DNA of 64,000 nucleotides from Jacaranda mimosifolia. Lineage: Eukaryota; Streptophyta; Magnoliopsida; Lamiales; Bignoniaceae. Where the stretch lies: positions 30,403,299 to 30,467,298 of the forward strand of contig CM032128.1 of assembly GCA_018894105.1 (NCBI GenBank), read 5' to 3'. Below are positions 1 to 11,329 of this stretch, piece after piece (the first letter of the stretch is position 1; each line of letters opens with the position of its first letter). A model generated the notes under the pieces. That model had not been told where the DNA came from. It did no database searches and saw nothing but the letters and a program-made list of their open reading frames with translations. The position numbers were made by a program, and so were the translations under genes.

Positions 1-3000
1 AAAGGACACATGAGATGATGAAACTACAGCAATTTCATACCTTAAATCTTGAGCCAATTGAAGAAAATTTTGAATGTTTAGAGGACTTCTCATTTGATAC
101 TGGAAAAAGATTCAAAACAAACGAACATTTGGAAGCATTCAAGAGTGCTTGATCTTCAGCAATAATATAGTCCTTGTTTTTGTCCAGAAACAACTCAGTT
201 TGATATGTTACCTGACACATTAAACTTATTTTGTAACCCAGCTTTTCAACGAGAACTCATGTGAGTTCAAGTAGATCTTTTAACACAATACTTGATAAGA
301 AAAATGCGCAATTAAAACTTACATCGCCAGCATAATGTGAAATTGTGAAGTCAGAAAGAGCTAATTTGGGCTTGCTGAAGCATTTGTGATTCTTAAAAGT
401 CTGGTACAGCTTTTGGGCAAATGTTTCATGAGTCGAACGTGGAAACATGCTACAAGACAAAATGACAGACATAGATAACCGAGAGCATCAAACACTATAG
501 TCACTAAGTAAACAAACCAAACAATTGTAAACAGAATCCCTTAGTGATGAGAAACTTACCAAGCTTCATCAAGAAGTGCTATAATGCCACCTGGCTTCTG
601 AATAATATCAAGAAACGTATATAGCACATTAGAAAGAAACAAATATTGATATATTAGAAAGAGAATTTTTTCAGCCAAGTGAGAAACTTATAACATAATG
701 GCTTTGCTAGCAAATGAACGCAACAACCATGGCTAGAAGATAGAGAGATCCCTGTCCATATACCTCTAGAAAGATGAAGAGAAGACAATACCCAGTAGAA
801 AAAATTAATTTTCAATATTGAATCTCGAACCTCACTCAACCTAGGAGTGAAGATAAATGGACAAAGGTTCTCCAAACCTAGAGTTTTTAATGAATACAAA
901 CACATTCGTGAATTAAGGATACGATAAGGTAACACTGCATTTTAATGCCTTAACCAATTTTGTTTATAAGGCCAAACAAAAAATTCATTGCTTATAATAA
1001 GACAGAAATATAATCACTCGTGAAGAAAGAAAAGTAACAGTTGAAAACCAAAATCATTGGCTGCAGCACAGAAAGCAAAACCTTTTCAATTAATTCCAAA
1101 ATATCTTTATTGTCAATGAACTCTATGTAGCTCCAGTTAATTTCTTCTTTTGTGTACTCCTCTTGCTCCATTTTGAAAACATGCTGCCAAATAAAGAGTT
1201 GAGTGTCATACAACTACAACAAAGACAAATTAAAAAAAAATAAAAAAGAAATGAAAAATTACGCGACACCTGATTAAAGTGCTGCAGAAGCTTCTCATTT
1301 GCCCAGTTTGTGCAAAATTGTTCAAAACTGTGAAAATACACAACAATCAGGCATAAGAATGGTGACCTGAGAAAAATAGTTGCAGCTATCGAGCACAATG
1401 GTCAAAGAAACACTTAACCATAGAAGTAAATTGCTCAAAACTTAAAACTGAACATCATTCAATGAAGTATATGATATGGTTCCATCATCCTATCCAATCT
1501 GGAGATGGTAATATAATATGCATTTAGTTGGACAAACAGTTAAATTCAACAGAACTCAGGAGGGGCCCATAAAGCTTTAAGAAAACTTTATTGCGCAAAA
1601 AACCCAGGCACAGATGAAGTAAATAGCCAAATTAGACTAATGGTGTAGAAAATGATGTGATAAAACAATTGGTAATTAACTGACTCATCAGAAAATTGCA
1701 GTCTCAATACTTAGCATCACTACTTTATAACTTCGGGTCACCAATTTCATCAAGCAATATACGCAAAGTGTTCATGTGCTGGTTAAAATTATACAGAACA
1801 TTGCTTATTTCTAAAGGAATAAACAAAAAGGCCATGGATATGAATGTGCACAAAACTTTCAAACTCATCGTGCTACATTCCATGCGTTAGAAGAACCTGT
1901 GGAGCAGTTTTTTCCTTTCCATACTGACTTTTTTCTTACATCTGAGAAAATGTATCCAATAACTTGTGCTGGTAGGATAACTAGGGGTCAGAAATGTAGA
2001 TGCAATGGGTGCTTAACTCAAGTAGCAAGGCGAAAGAAGTGACATTTTCTTGCTTCCAGGTTTTGTATTGCAGGAGGAGCCAGGTATTTTTTTAGAGCAC
2101 TTAACTAGATGAGTAAGCCTTTCTCCATTAACTAAGATTGTGCCTCCAATCAGTGGTATATTATCTTCAAATTTTAATATTTAAATTTCAAAAACCTAGA
2201 AATGTAGACTAACAAACATAGAGTACTACATAACCACTAAAGAAAAGGGACTGCGGTTTATAGATTAGGCATAATACGGCTGAAATTAGGGCGTTAGTAG
2301 AGTCAGACATTTGTGTTACTCTCTCCATTTGCCCCCATACAGAGGGGGGAAGAGTGAGAAGTAGTTAAAAGCCTATCATTTCTTGATGCTGTCATAAAGA
2401 CCAAAAAGTGCAAAAGGTCAGACTGGACATGTAAACAGAGACAAGCAAAGCTTATTCTTTTTGTCTCGTGAGAAGATCTTTATGCATCTACCGAAAACAG
2501 AAGTCATCATGTCAACAATGAAGAACCGGTTAAGCACCTGTTAGTCTTGAAACTCTCAAATCCATAGATATCCAGCACACCAATTAAACATTTTGAATTG
2601 GCATCTTGACCAATTGAGCTATTGATCTTATCGACAAGCCTGCAAATAATGGTAAAGAAAAACTGCATATTCAACAAAATCTAAAAAAAATTAGAAATAC
2701 CTGACAAAACAAAGTGGGCTACTTCAGGAACAAGGATTCTTGACAATGCAGATCTCTTAGAACCATAAAGATTAAGCTTACCAGTCAAACAGCCTTGAGT
2801 ACACAATTTTGGCCAAAGCATCTCTACTGGCAGCAGCTGCCGCTGGATCCAACTCTTTGGTGATGATCTCATCACGAGGCACAATGACACGTCTGCAGAG
2901 AGAATCCTCCAAAGACTTTGCATCACACCTACAAAATACTGAAGCTTTAAAAGCAAATCTTCCTTATCCCATTAGGCAGTAATGAGAAAAATGGGAATAA

Positions 3001-6000
3001 CTGTTCTTATCAATTTAAGCATGCCACAAGAAAATCAATTACATGAACAACTCAGCTGCTGTTCTTAAATGAAACCAAGATTTTTCATCTTTAGGCATGG
3101 ATGAATCAATTTCTTTCCCCTTAGCAAATTCAATGTTCCCAAGATGAAGGATTGCAGCAATAACCCGAAATATTGCATCCTGAAAAGTAACAAGGAAATG
3201 GAATTAAGAAGAGAATGTATTTGAAGATGAAGACAGTTTTGCAAGTAAAACAACAGCAGTTAACACCTGTTCCTGAGAACTGATTCCTACTGTATCCATA
3301 GCCCTCCTTGTTGCTATATATTCTTTAGAATCATCAACTCCATCTAGCTCATAGCAATTCGACTGGTTCAAATAATGAAACGTTCTTGGACTTCCCAACT
3401 TGTATTTTTGAATATCCTGAGGGGACAAGGAAGCAAATAGGGTTCACATTCAAAAATGGAGATTTAATAGATAATATGAACAGAGACAGATCAATTACCA
3501 ACAATATCAAATTACATCATAACTAACAGTGAAGGACAAGTCACCCTAATAATTTGCCTTTATACCATGTAAGCATAAAAGAAGAAATCCACAGCGCATG
3601 CTTTATTGAAAAACTGAGTTCAGATAACTGCTAGTGCTGAAAATAACTTTATACTGTTCATTAAACCAAAAGAAAGAAAAAGAATTTATGCTAATAACAA
3701 GGACAGCGAAAAAAATGTAAATGAATAAGAAATTGTAAAGGGATATAATTTGTATGAAATCATGCATGAACAAACGTGCTGCACTGACTAATACTAGTAT
3801 AATTGACCATGTGAAAAAGATATGGGTGATTTTAATTGAGCATGATTTATGTGAAACGGTGGACAAAGCAACAAAAGCACCTTGAGTTTTATTTCTAAAT
3901 CTCAGAAGGTGATAGATATTTTACTCTCTTCGGTTTTTTCTTTTGTTTTTTTTTTTTTTTTTTTTCCTAGGGAAAAAATGAGGGAGAAAGTAGTGGTAGA
4001 GCTGATCAAGAAAACTGCCTTGAGATAATCAGTTGGCAGAAAATCATGTGTTCTGGCATTAATCAGCACAAAGAACAAGAGAAAATTGATGAAGCACCAT
4101 GCATGCTGTACTACGCAAACTTCACGGTCCTAGTTATACTCTAAGTGAACAAAGGACCACATAAATTTGCTACAATAGTAGGTTACCTCTTGCGGTGCAG
4201 CACAAAGCATATAGAAACAATGGTAGTTTCTCTCAGGATCAGAAACTTGGCAAACACGAGATCTTTCAAGTAAGTATGTCCTGATGGAAGCACCAGAGAT
4301 CCTTCCCCATTGATCAAACTGAATTTTGACAAACTTACCAAAACGACTACAACAATAATTTGTGTGTGAATCAGTTGAATTTGAACATAACACTTTCAAC
4401 AAATAAAGCATAGAAATTATACAAAGCAAGAGTGTGCGTGAATCTTTAGTACCTTGAGTTATTATTTCTCACTGTCTTTGCATTACCGAATGCCTCAAGA
4501 ACAGCATTTGACTGCAATAAAGAAAGCATAGAACATAACGTGTGAAAGATCGCCCATGAGGCAGAATACTCAACTACCACATCAGAATCAGTTACTACTC
4601 CTCACCCCTATTGATGTAATTGACTGTATGAAACAATATATTACCTCAAGAACTTGTTGTTCCACTGTCCTTCCCTTGGCTGCAGATCGTCCCCCAATGT
4701 AAGCGAGATACCGCATAAGCGATTTTGTGCTTTCTGTTTTACCTGCCCCACTCTCACCAATAACCAAAATTGACTGACTTTTTCCTTCAGTTATCATAAG
4801 CCTGTGTCCAATGAGTGATCTCAATAATAGCAAGTAGCAACACATATAAAAGGACTAAATCTGACAATCTAGAGAAATACATGCCTGTATGCAGATTCTG
4901 CAACAGCAAATAGGTGTGGACTCAGCAGTCTCAGCTTACCAATGGCTGCTCTTTCATATTTTGCCATCATATGATTATCGTAGAGATGAGGCAATTTTTG
5001 AAAAGGATTTACAGCAATCAATATATTTCCAGCATAAGTCTGAGAAAATGATGAGAAAAAACAGCTTCAATAATACTAGAAAGACTTTATAGGTGATGTA
5101 GGATTGAAGGAGAACAAGTTTTCATGTGATGAACAAATAATGTGGAACTCACATATATCTCATTGAGGTCATATCTACATTTCAAATTATTCAGAACTCC
5201 AGGTTCATGCAAATATGCCAACTTTGTCAATCATCCACCCCACAAGGTGGGGATTCAGCATCTTTTCGATGGACATTAGACGACTTAGCCTTAACCTGCA
5301 GAAAATAGTTGACAGACAAGCCCACTCAGCAAATTATTGAATGATCCATTTTATTAGTGGCGCTAGATACGGCTTATAAAAGTATCTAAGCTCGGATATG
5401 AAAACTGAAAGTCCGAAAGGCCATTTTTCTTGTTTGATTTCTCCAGAGCGCACTACAATGAGCACGAAGATTTCTTGAAACTAAAACGAAAAACAGATAG
5501 AATTGGGAACCAACAACATTCATGCATAAGAAATTCTCAGAAATAACCCCTTAGAACAAATGTGAACTCAAACTGTGCTTCTAAGATGTCGCAAGGACAC
5601 TCACCGTCACCGTCACCGTCTTCCCTGATTTACATCGCACCTTGATGTCATCACCACTGACTGCTACAACCTCACCATCTATCCATGCTACAACCTCACC
5701 ATCTATCCGAGCTACATCGGGATCCCCCACCCACACAAGAGACCCAACTCCTGGAGTGACTGGATCAACCTGCAAAAGTTCAACAAAATTAGCTAATAAC
5801 AATGACCACAAAACCACAAAGTGATGAATATTGTAGCCGAAAAGAGAAGGCCATTCTTTGGCCCTCATGCAAAACACTTTTATACAATGGGATATGTATA
5901 ATGACCCACCGAAGTCCACATTGAATTTCAAAAGTCCAGTTTCCAGGTCCATTACAACAGAGGATTACAAGTAGCATACAACATACACATTTTGTGTTTT

Positions 6001-6218
6001 CACGAGTCTGCTGGATCAATTAACTGCATGCAACTTAAATTTTAGTTTTTAGCAGATTTACATGCAAGTCTATCATTGATCCTCAAATTCTGACTTGCCA
6101 ATTCTATTGAACAGTGGATCAGATACTACAGAATATCAGCCAAGAAGATTAAGCAATGCCACGTACACTTCAAGAACAACCGAATACATAAACATAAATA
6201 AACAAAGTTCATTACCAT
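1..6218 (-). pseudogene. Class XI myosin, copy A: 5' part (exons 1-16), frameshifted, runs off the left edge
   Basis: This is the duplicate of the intact myosin gene at 25,345-43,188. By pairing with that gene I place exons at 6216-6218, 5605-5769, 5153-5295, 4885-5039, 4645-4801, 4453-4511, 4187-4346, 3267-3416, 3043-3179, 2782-2928, 2538-2639, 1270-1327, 1082-1183, 560-597, 323-449 and 41-211. The P-loop (GESGAGKT), switch I (NNNSSRFGKF) and switch II (DIYGFESF) remain. Exon 3 has lost one base next to 5229, which creates an in-frame TGA at 5227-5229 and removes the Met codon present in copy B. Exon 2 has a 24-bp tandem duplication, exon 4 has 3 extra codons, and the leader lacks about 277 bp. 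Changes also fall at conserved motor residues (FCTNWANEKLLQHF in the relay helix). Splice sites are otherwise kept. I infer a recent pseudogene. Exons 17 onward lie outside the window and were not seen. Confidence 0.88.
5605..5769 (-). other. Copy A exon 2: SH3-like domain with internal tandem duplication and expanded donor
   Basis: Compared with the 129-bp exon of copy B, this exon is 165 bp. A 24-bp direct repeat (5665-5712) encodes the 8-residue motif IDGEVVAW twice. The 3' end carries two extra GTGACG hexamers in front of the GTGAGT donor, so either the exon gained 12 bp (TVTV) or splicing uses an inner GTGACG donor. Both changes keep frame. Confidence 0.8.
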
Positions 6219-6676
6219 CTTGCAATAACTACAATGAGCTTCGTATTTACACCGTCCCGATTTTTCTCAATGAAGAGTGGGAAAATCGGAAAGGTGAAGA
6301 GGTTTCTTTAAATGAAGAATTTAAAAGAGAGAAATATAACTTAAAACCCCTCTTTTTGTTATGGTAAGCGAATTTATTTTCCTTTCAATTCTTTCGTATT
6401 TATAAGCCGTCTTTTTCTCTCTCGGGCGCGCGTTATTTTATTTGGGATTTGGTCCTTGTCCGAAAATTTATTTAAGTTGACTTTATTTCAAGTAGCCCCC
6501 AATTTAAGTTGACTTTACTACAATTAGCAAGTAGCCCCCAATTTAAGTTGACTTTACTACAAGTAACCTCCAATTAAAACGTTTGTTAAATGACTTGAAT
6601 TCCATTAATGCCCCTCCTAGATACCCGTTATTGCAAATCCGGGATTGTGTTGCTCCGCCAAGATTGCACTTGGCCC
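6219..6676 (-). promoter_or_regulatory. Upstream region of myosin copy A (leader and putative promoter)
   Basis: This aligns with the region upstream of the start codon of copy B (43,189-43,850), but a stretch equal to B 43,198-43,474 is absent, so most of the B leader is missing and the start codon sits only about 10 bp from the breakpoint. A three-fold repeat lies at 6,471-6,573. I could not identify a TATA box or transcription start with confidence. Confidence 0.5.
6471..6573. repeat. Three tandem copies of a 32-39 bp unit in the copy A promoter
   Basis: Units starting at 6471, 6503 and 6542 each read TTTAAGTTGACTTTA followed by a stretch ending in AAGTAGCCCCCAA or a variant. Copy B has one degenerate copy (about 43,715-43,745), so the triplication is specific to copy A. 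TTGAC is the core of W-box elements, but that match is short and may be chance. Confidence 0.8.
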
Positions 6677-7085
6677 AAAGGTATAAACTGATATTAAACG
6701 GATCGGATATACTATTTTTATATTTATATTTGTTTAACTTTTTGAATATTCGGATACGAATTTGATAGATATTTAAAAATAATATCTAAATTCGTATTCA
6801 TTGGATATCGATTATATTCGGATATATTCGTATTCGATTATAATTATTCCGATGCATTCATATTTTATTAAACTTATACTTATTTTAATTATTATTTTAT
6901 ATTCATATTCGATTATAATTATTTAGATATCAATTTACAAATATCCAAATAAGTGAATCTATGAACTTATAATAAATATATATTTTAATTAATAGAAGGA
7001 ATTATATAATTTAATTAAAACGAGAGCAATCAAACAAATAGCATAATTTTTAATTAATAATTGACTTATAATTGATTATTAGTAC

Positions 7086-7127
<42 letters not shown>

Positions 7128-7518
7128 GCATTTAAATATATTAATTATAAAATTAACCAACAATAATCATGTTGATTAACTTTATTCTTCAAGTTTTTCT
7201 TTATATTATAATAATTTTTTAAATTTATTATTTTTTCTTCTCAATTCTTCAATTATAATTTATATATATACATATATGGATTATGAGATTTTTATTGAAA
7301 AATATAAATAATAAATAATATATTATGTAATAAATATATATTCGGATCGAATATTAAACATATCGAATATGCATTTATCATATGCGTACCCATTTATATC
7401 GGATATCTACTAATCGAATACAGATAATATCCGCTTTAAACGAATGCGGATAAATTTTTATAAATGAATATGAATGCAAATAGTAAATAAATTTTCGAAT
7501 ATTCATTTATAATCCCAA
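6677..7518. mobile_element. hAT-like miniature element inserted in copy A
   Basis: The block is absent from the matching site of copy B (about 43,840), where TTGCACTGGGTCCCGCC is continuous. In copy A it is flanked by TTGGCCCA on the left and TTGGGCCC on the right, a near 8-bp target duplication. The ends are imperfect inverted repeats (AAGGTATAAACTGATATT against TTGGGATTATAAATGAATATT). No coding potential is visible. The interior is very AT-rich and holds a long TAA microsatellite. Confidence 0.7.
7087..7126. repeat. (TAA)n microsatellite
   Basis: About thirteen uninterrupted TAA/AAT triplets inside the hAT-like insertion. Confidence 0.95.
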
Positions 7519-10069
7519 TTGGGCCCGCCGTTTAAAATGTCAAGGCGGTTAGCATTTGTTCTCTTTTTAACAAGCAATTTGTTGCCCCTCCTATTATAAT
7601 TTTTTAAACATAGAAAAATGAAATTTCTATATTTATCATTAATATATTCGCATTGAATTTTCGTGACCACTAATTTTGAGTGGCCAAGTGACTTTTTGTT
7701 ATTTATAACATATGTAGGCGCATTAGTTGTCCGTTAGTGTTCGAACTGTTTACTTCTCATATTATGTAGAAGTCTTCTATCATTGAATTACAAGTCACTC
7801 AACGATCAAGTGACTTAATGACATCGCTTTCACACATATAAATGTAAAATTCAAAGTTCAAAATCTAATAAACTTTTAGTAAATGTGTGTATAAAAAACT
7901 AATTAATGACCACTAATCAACTATAATTGAGTAATATCATTTTTGCACATTTATATAAGTTCAGAATTTAAACATGAGCGGATTATAAATATACTTGTAC
8001 TTATGCAAAATAAATATATATTTTTTGTAACTAATTGAGTGGTATCACTTTTTCACATTTGTATTTATAATGAACAAAAGGCCAACCTACTCAGTCGTTT
8101 TCTATTTGCTTCTGCATCTAACTTTGGGTGGCTCGCTTGCTAGCCGCTCTCTTGGGTCAGGTGGATAATATTATCTATGGAAATGTTTCCATTTTATCGA
8201 AAATAAAATTTAATATTGTATAATTTTTTTAAATATATATTTCACTTTTCTCAAAATATGAAAGTTCTAATAATTATTGAGAGCATTTTTTTTTTTTTTT
8301 ATTCATACACACACATGCTAAGTGTTATTTATGTTTAAACTCATACCTTACACTTTATATGTAAGATTTATGTCATTGAGTTAAAAGTCACTCAACGAAT
8401 GCATATTTATATATTTTTTTAATTGCTAAGCAATTTTATATATACATATTCAAAAAAAATTCAACAATGACATTTTTTTAAATTATGACATTGATGTGAT
8501 AACATGTAATAATACAAATATTTGATATGAAATCTATAACTATATAAAGAAAAATACAATAAAAAAATGTCTCATGAGAAAATGAATCAAGTGTAGTTTC
8601 CTTTAAAGGCAAGTAGATTCTACTTTATGGGTATAAGATGAGTCAAATCAGTTCATAAGCTTCACGAGCTGGCTTAATTATAGCTCAACTCAAGCTCAAA
8701 CTTTATAATGAGCCAAGTCAAGCCTTGATTCAGTTGTCTCACGAGTTTTTTCTATTTCTAAATATTTTTTATATATTAATTAAATAACTATTTATAAATA
8801 ATTTACTTTTTTTCTCAAATATTGTATATATAATATTAAATAATTACTATATATTAATAATTAATATTTTATTAAGCTGACCTCGAATTCAAGTGAGTTC
8901 GACTCAATTAATTTCGAGTCCAATCCTTTAATAGGAGGTTCATCAAATTTAAAAATGAACGTATAATTTGTGTTGAGCTCAATTCATTTATATTCTTAGT
9001 CCACCACCTTCACCTTCTTTTCCCAAAAGCCTATTGCCCGTCCGTCCATCACTTGATCGGCAGCTTCACTCCCACCCATTCAATCATCAAAGTAAATTTT
9101 GGGTGCGATTTGAAAGGATTGGAGTGAAGCTCCCGATCGAGTATTTCATCATTACGAACTCCAAATAGTTGGATGATTGATGAATTTATAAAAACATCAT
9201 ATAATAAATAATAAGCCACTCCATTTATTGTTTTTATAAATAATTAAAAGAATTATGAAAAATCACTGATAACGAACAATAATTTAATTTAATAATTCTT
9301 TGTTTTTTAAATACATTGCCACATGAACTATATACTTCACTACATTAATGCAATTTACTTGCACTTTATTTTTCCCCAAAGTCACAAATAAACTGAAGAC
9401 CACAGATGGCATTCAAGCAATTCCATTTTCATGAAAAGGGTACTAGAGACAATTCACTTGTGAATTAAGACATTTGATTTTATTTATTATATATACATAT
9501 TAGGTACATTAAACAAATAAATAATAAGAAATTCATCCACCTAAATATTCAGGCACCGAATCTATTAACTAGGCGCGGGACAAAGACAACTTCCCTAGTT
9601 CCCTATTTTCCATTTTTATTTTTTAATATGAAACAATTATATTCATATTACAAAATATATAATACTCAAGTTATTTCATATTGTAGGAGAATTTTTTTTT
9701 TCATTTTTACAAATATTCAATTTTAAATAAGTGTTGAATAAATCACAGACTCTGTTTATGATACTTATTATTATTCCATAACAAAGAAATTAAGGATACA
9801 ATTCATAAGTTGCTCGCTCCTACCCCTTGAGATGTATTTTTGTAATAATTTTTTTCATTTATGTATAAGTATATCAAAAATTCGCCAAAGTCGAACTTTT
9901 AACCTCATATTTTATGTACGAAATTTATGTTATTGAATCAAATAACCACACACACGCTAAAGTTCTTTAGGGTTCCATCTAACCTTTAGATATTAAGTAT
10001 ATCAAAAAAATTGGAAATTATAGAAAAATTGAAAAATAAATTACTTTTTTTTTTAAAGAAAAGATAGCC
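7519..10069. other. AT-rich intergenic DNA shared by copies A and B
   Basis: The stretch aligns at low identity with 43,840-47,450 in copy B, including a short GC-richer block at 8,090-8,170 that pairs with 44,730-44,815. I see no ORF, RNA gene or complete transposon. A region rich in GAGCTC-like words (8,630-8,960, paired with 45,840-46,150) resembles a common plant dispersed repeat, but its ends cannot be set. Confidence 0.6.
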
Positions 10070-10360
10070 TGTGCACTGATATGGAAGAAGTCTAATGAAA
10101 GAGATTTCTACTTTGCACGTTCATGCAAGACAACCTGGGATTGACGCTTTTGATGACGTGCGACAATAGCGTCATTATGATTGCGTTGGATCAGATTCAA
10201 CGGTCCATATTTCACGATATATCTTCGTTCCAATCTGAGTCGTGAACCTTTGGATGATATCACCTTTCTATTATCCGCCGTGACCCAAAGTTCACGTGCT
10301 GGCAGCGCGTAGGTTTGGTGGATCAGCAGGCCTTTTAAATTGGGCCTTTTATTTTTTATT
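10070..10360. promoter_or_regulatory. Conserved GC-richer noncoding island in copy A
   Basis: About 290 bp stands out from AT-rich surroundings and is better conserved with 47,460-47,790 in copy B than the flanks are. It contains TGACG/GACGTG words near 10,155 and a G-box core CACGTG near 10,293. No ORF fits. It may be a distal regulatory block or the remains of a promoter for a lost gene. Function is inferred from conservation only. Confidence 0.4.
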
Positions 10361-10378
10361 AACCTGTTCAGTCTGTTG

Positions 10379-11015
10379 TAGGATGTTAATAGATTGAATT
10401 TTAATTTGATTTGAATTTTAAAATTTGTATTTGATTTAAATATTTTTAATTTAAAATAAGTTGATCAAATACGAAATTAAGAATTTTGATATGTTAAAAA
10501 TTTAAATTCAAATTTTAATATTTTTTATTAAATTAATACTCTTATTTATAATATTAATAAAGATTTTAAAATAATATATATTATATTGACATAATATCTA
10601 TATTAGTGTCTATATTATACTATTAATATTGAGTCTTTAGCTTTAAAAATAAGAGGGATACTGATAAAATATCAAATATAATAATGTATAATAATTCATA
10701 TATGCATTAAATAATGTGAAATAGGAGTTTGGTATTCAAATATTTAGCTTTTAAATTAATATACAAGAAAAAGTTGTTAAAAATTCAAATATGAAGTAAA
10801 TTTACTTTATAAATACACTATTCTAATACAATCCAAAAGGAAAATATATATTAAATCAAGTCGAATTTTTTTATGGGATTTTCGATATTTATCGAATTTG
10901 AATATGGTACAATCTAACAAAGATTTTATAAGATATCGAGACGGATTCGAATATGGATTTTGATAATCGGATTCATATATAACTTCGATCCAAATCCAAT
11001 TCGTTGACAGTCCTA
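10379..11015. mobile_element. Putative hAT-like miniature element, A-specific
   Basis: The copy A to copy B alignment breaks at 10,375 and resumes at 11,020. The segment starts TAGGATGTTAATAGATTG and ends with the reverse complement of TAGGACTGTCAACGAATTGG, an imperfect terminal inverted repeat typical of short plant hAT relatives. No clear 8-bp target duplication is visible and the matching B site is itself disrupted, so the call is tentative. Confidence 0.4.
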
Positions 11016-11329
11016 AATAAATTTACTCAAACAAGAGATATTTGTCTTCCACTATGACTCACTAGCATAATAATAAAATTAGGTCGAATGACTATTGTTA
11101 CAATGGCATCATCATCATATTTATACGTATGAGACTTAAGTTTTAAATATTAATATATTTTATGATATATTTATATATACAAGTGTTAAATAAAAAAGTA
11201 TGTATGTATACATTATAGAAATAAATGGTTACTATTTGATTTCATATTTGAGTAATTGAGTATGCATCTTAATATGTATGCATATTGTCAGATTTTTCTT
11301 GAAATATAAATAATAGACTAATCACTAAT

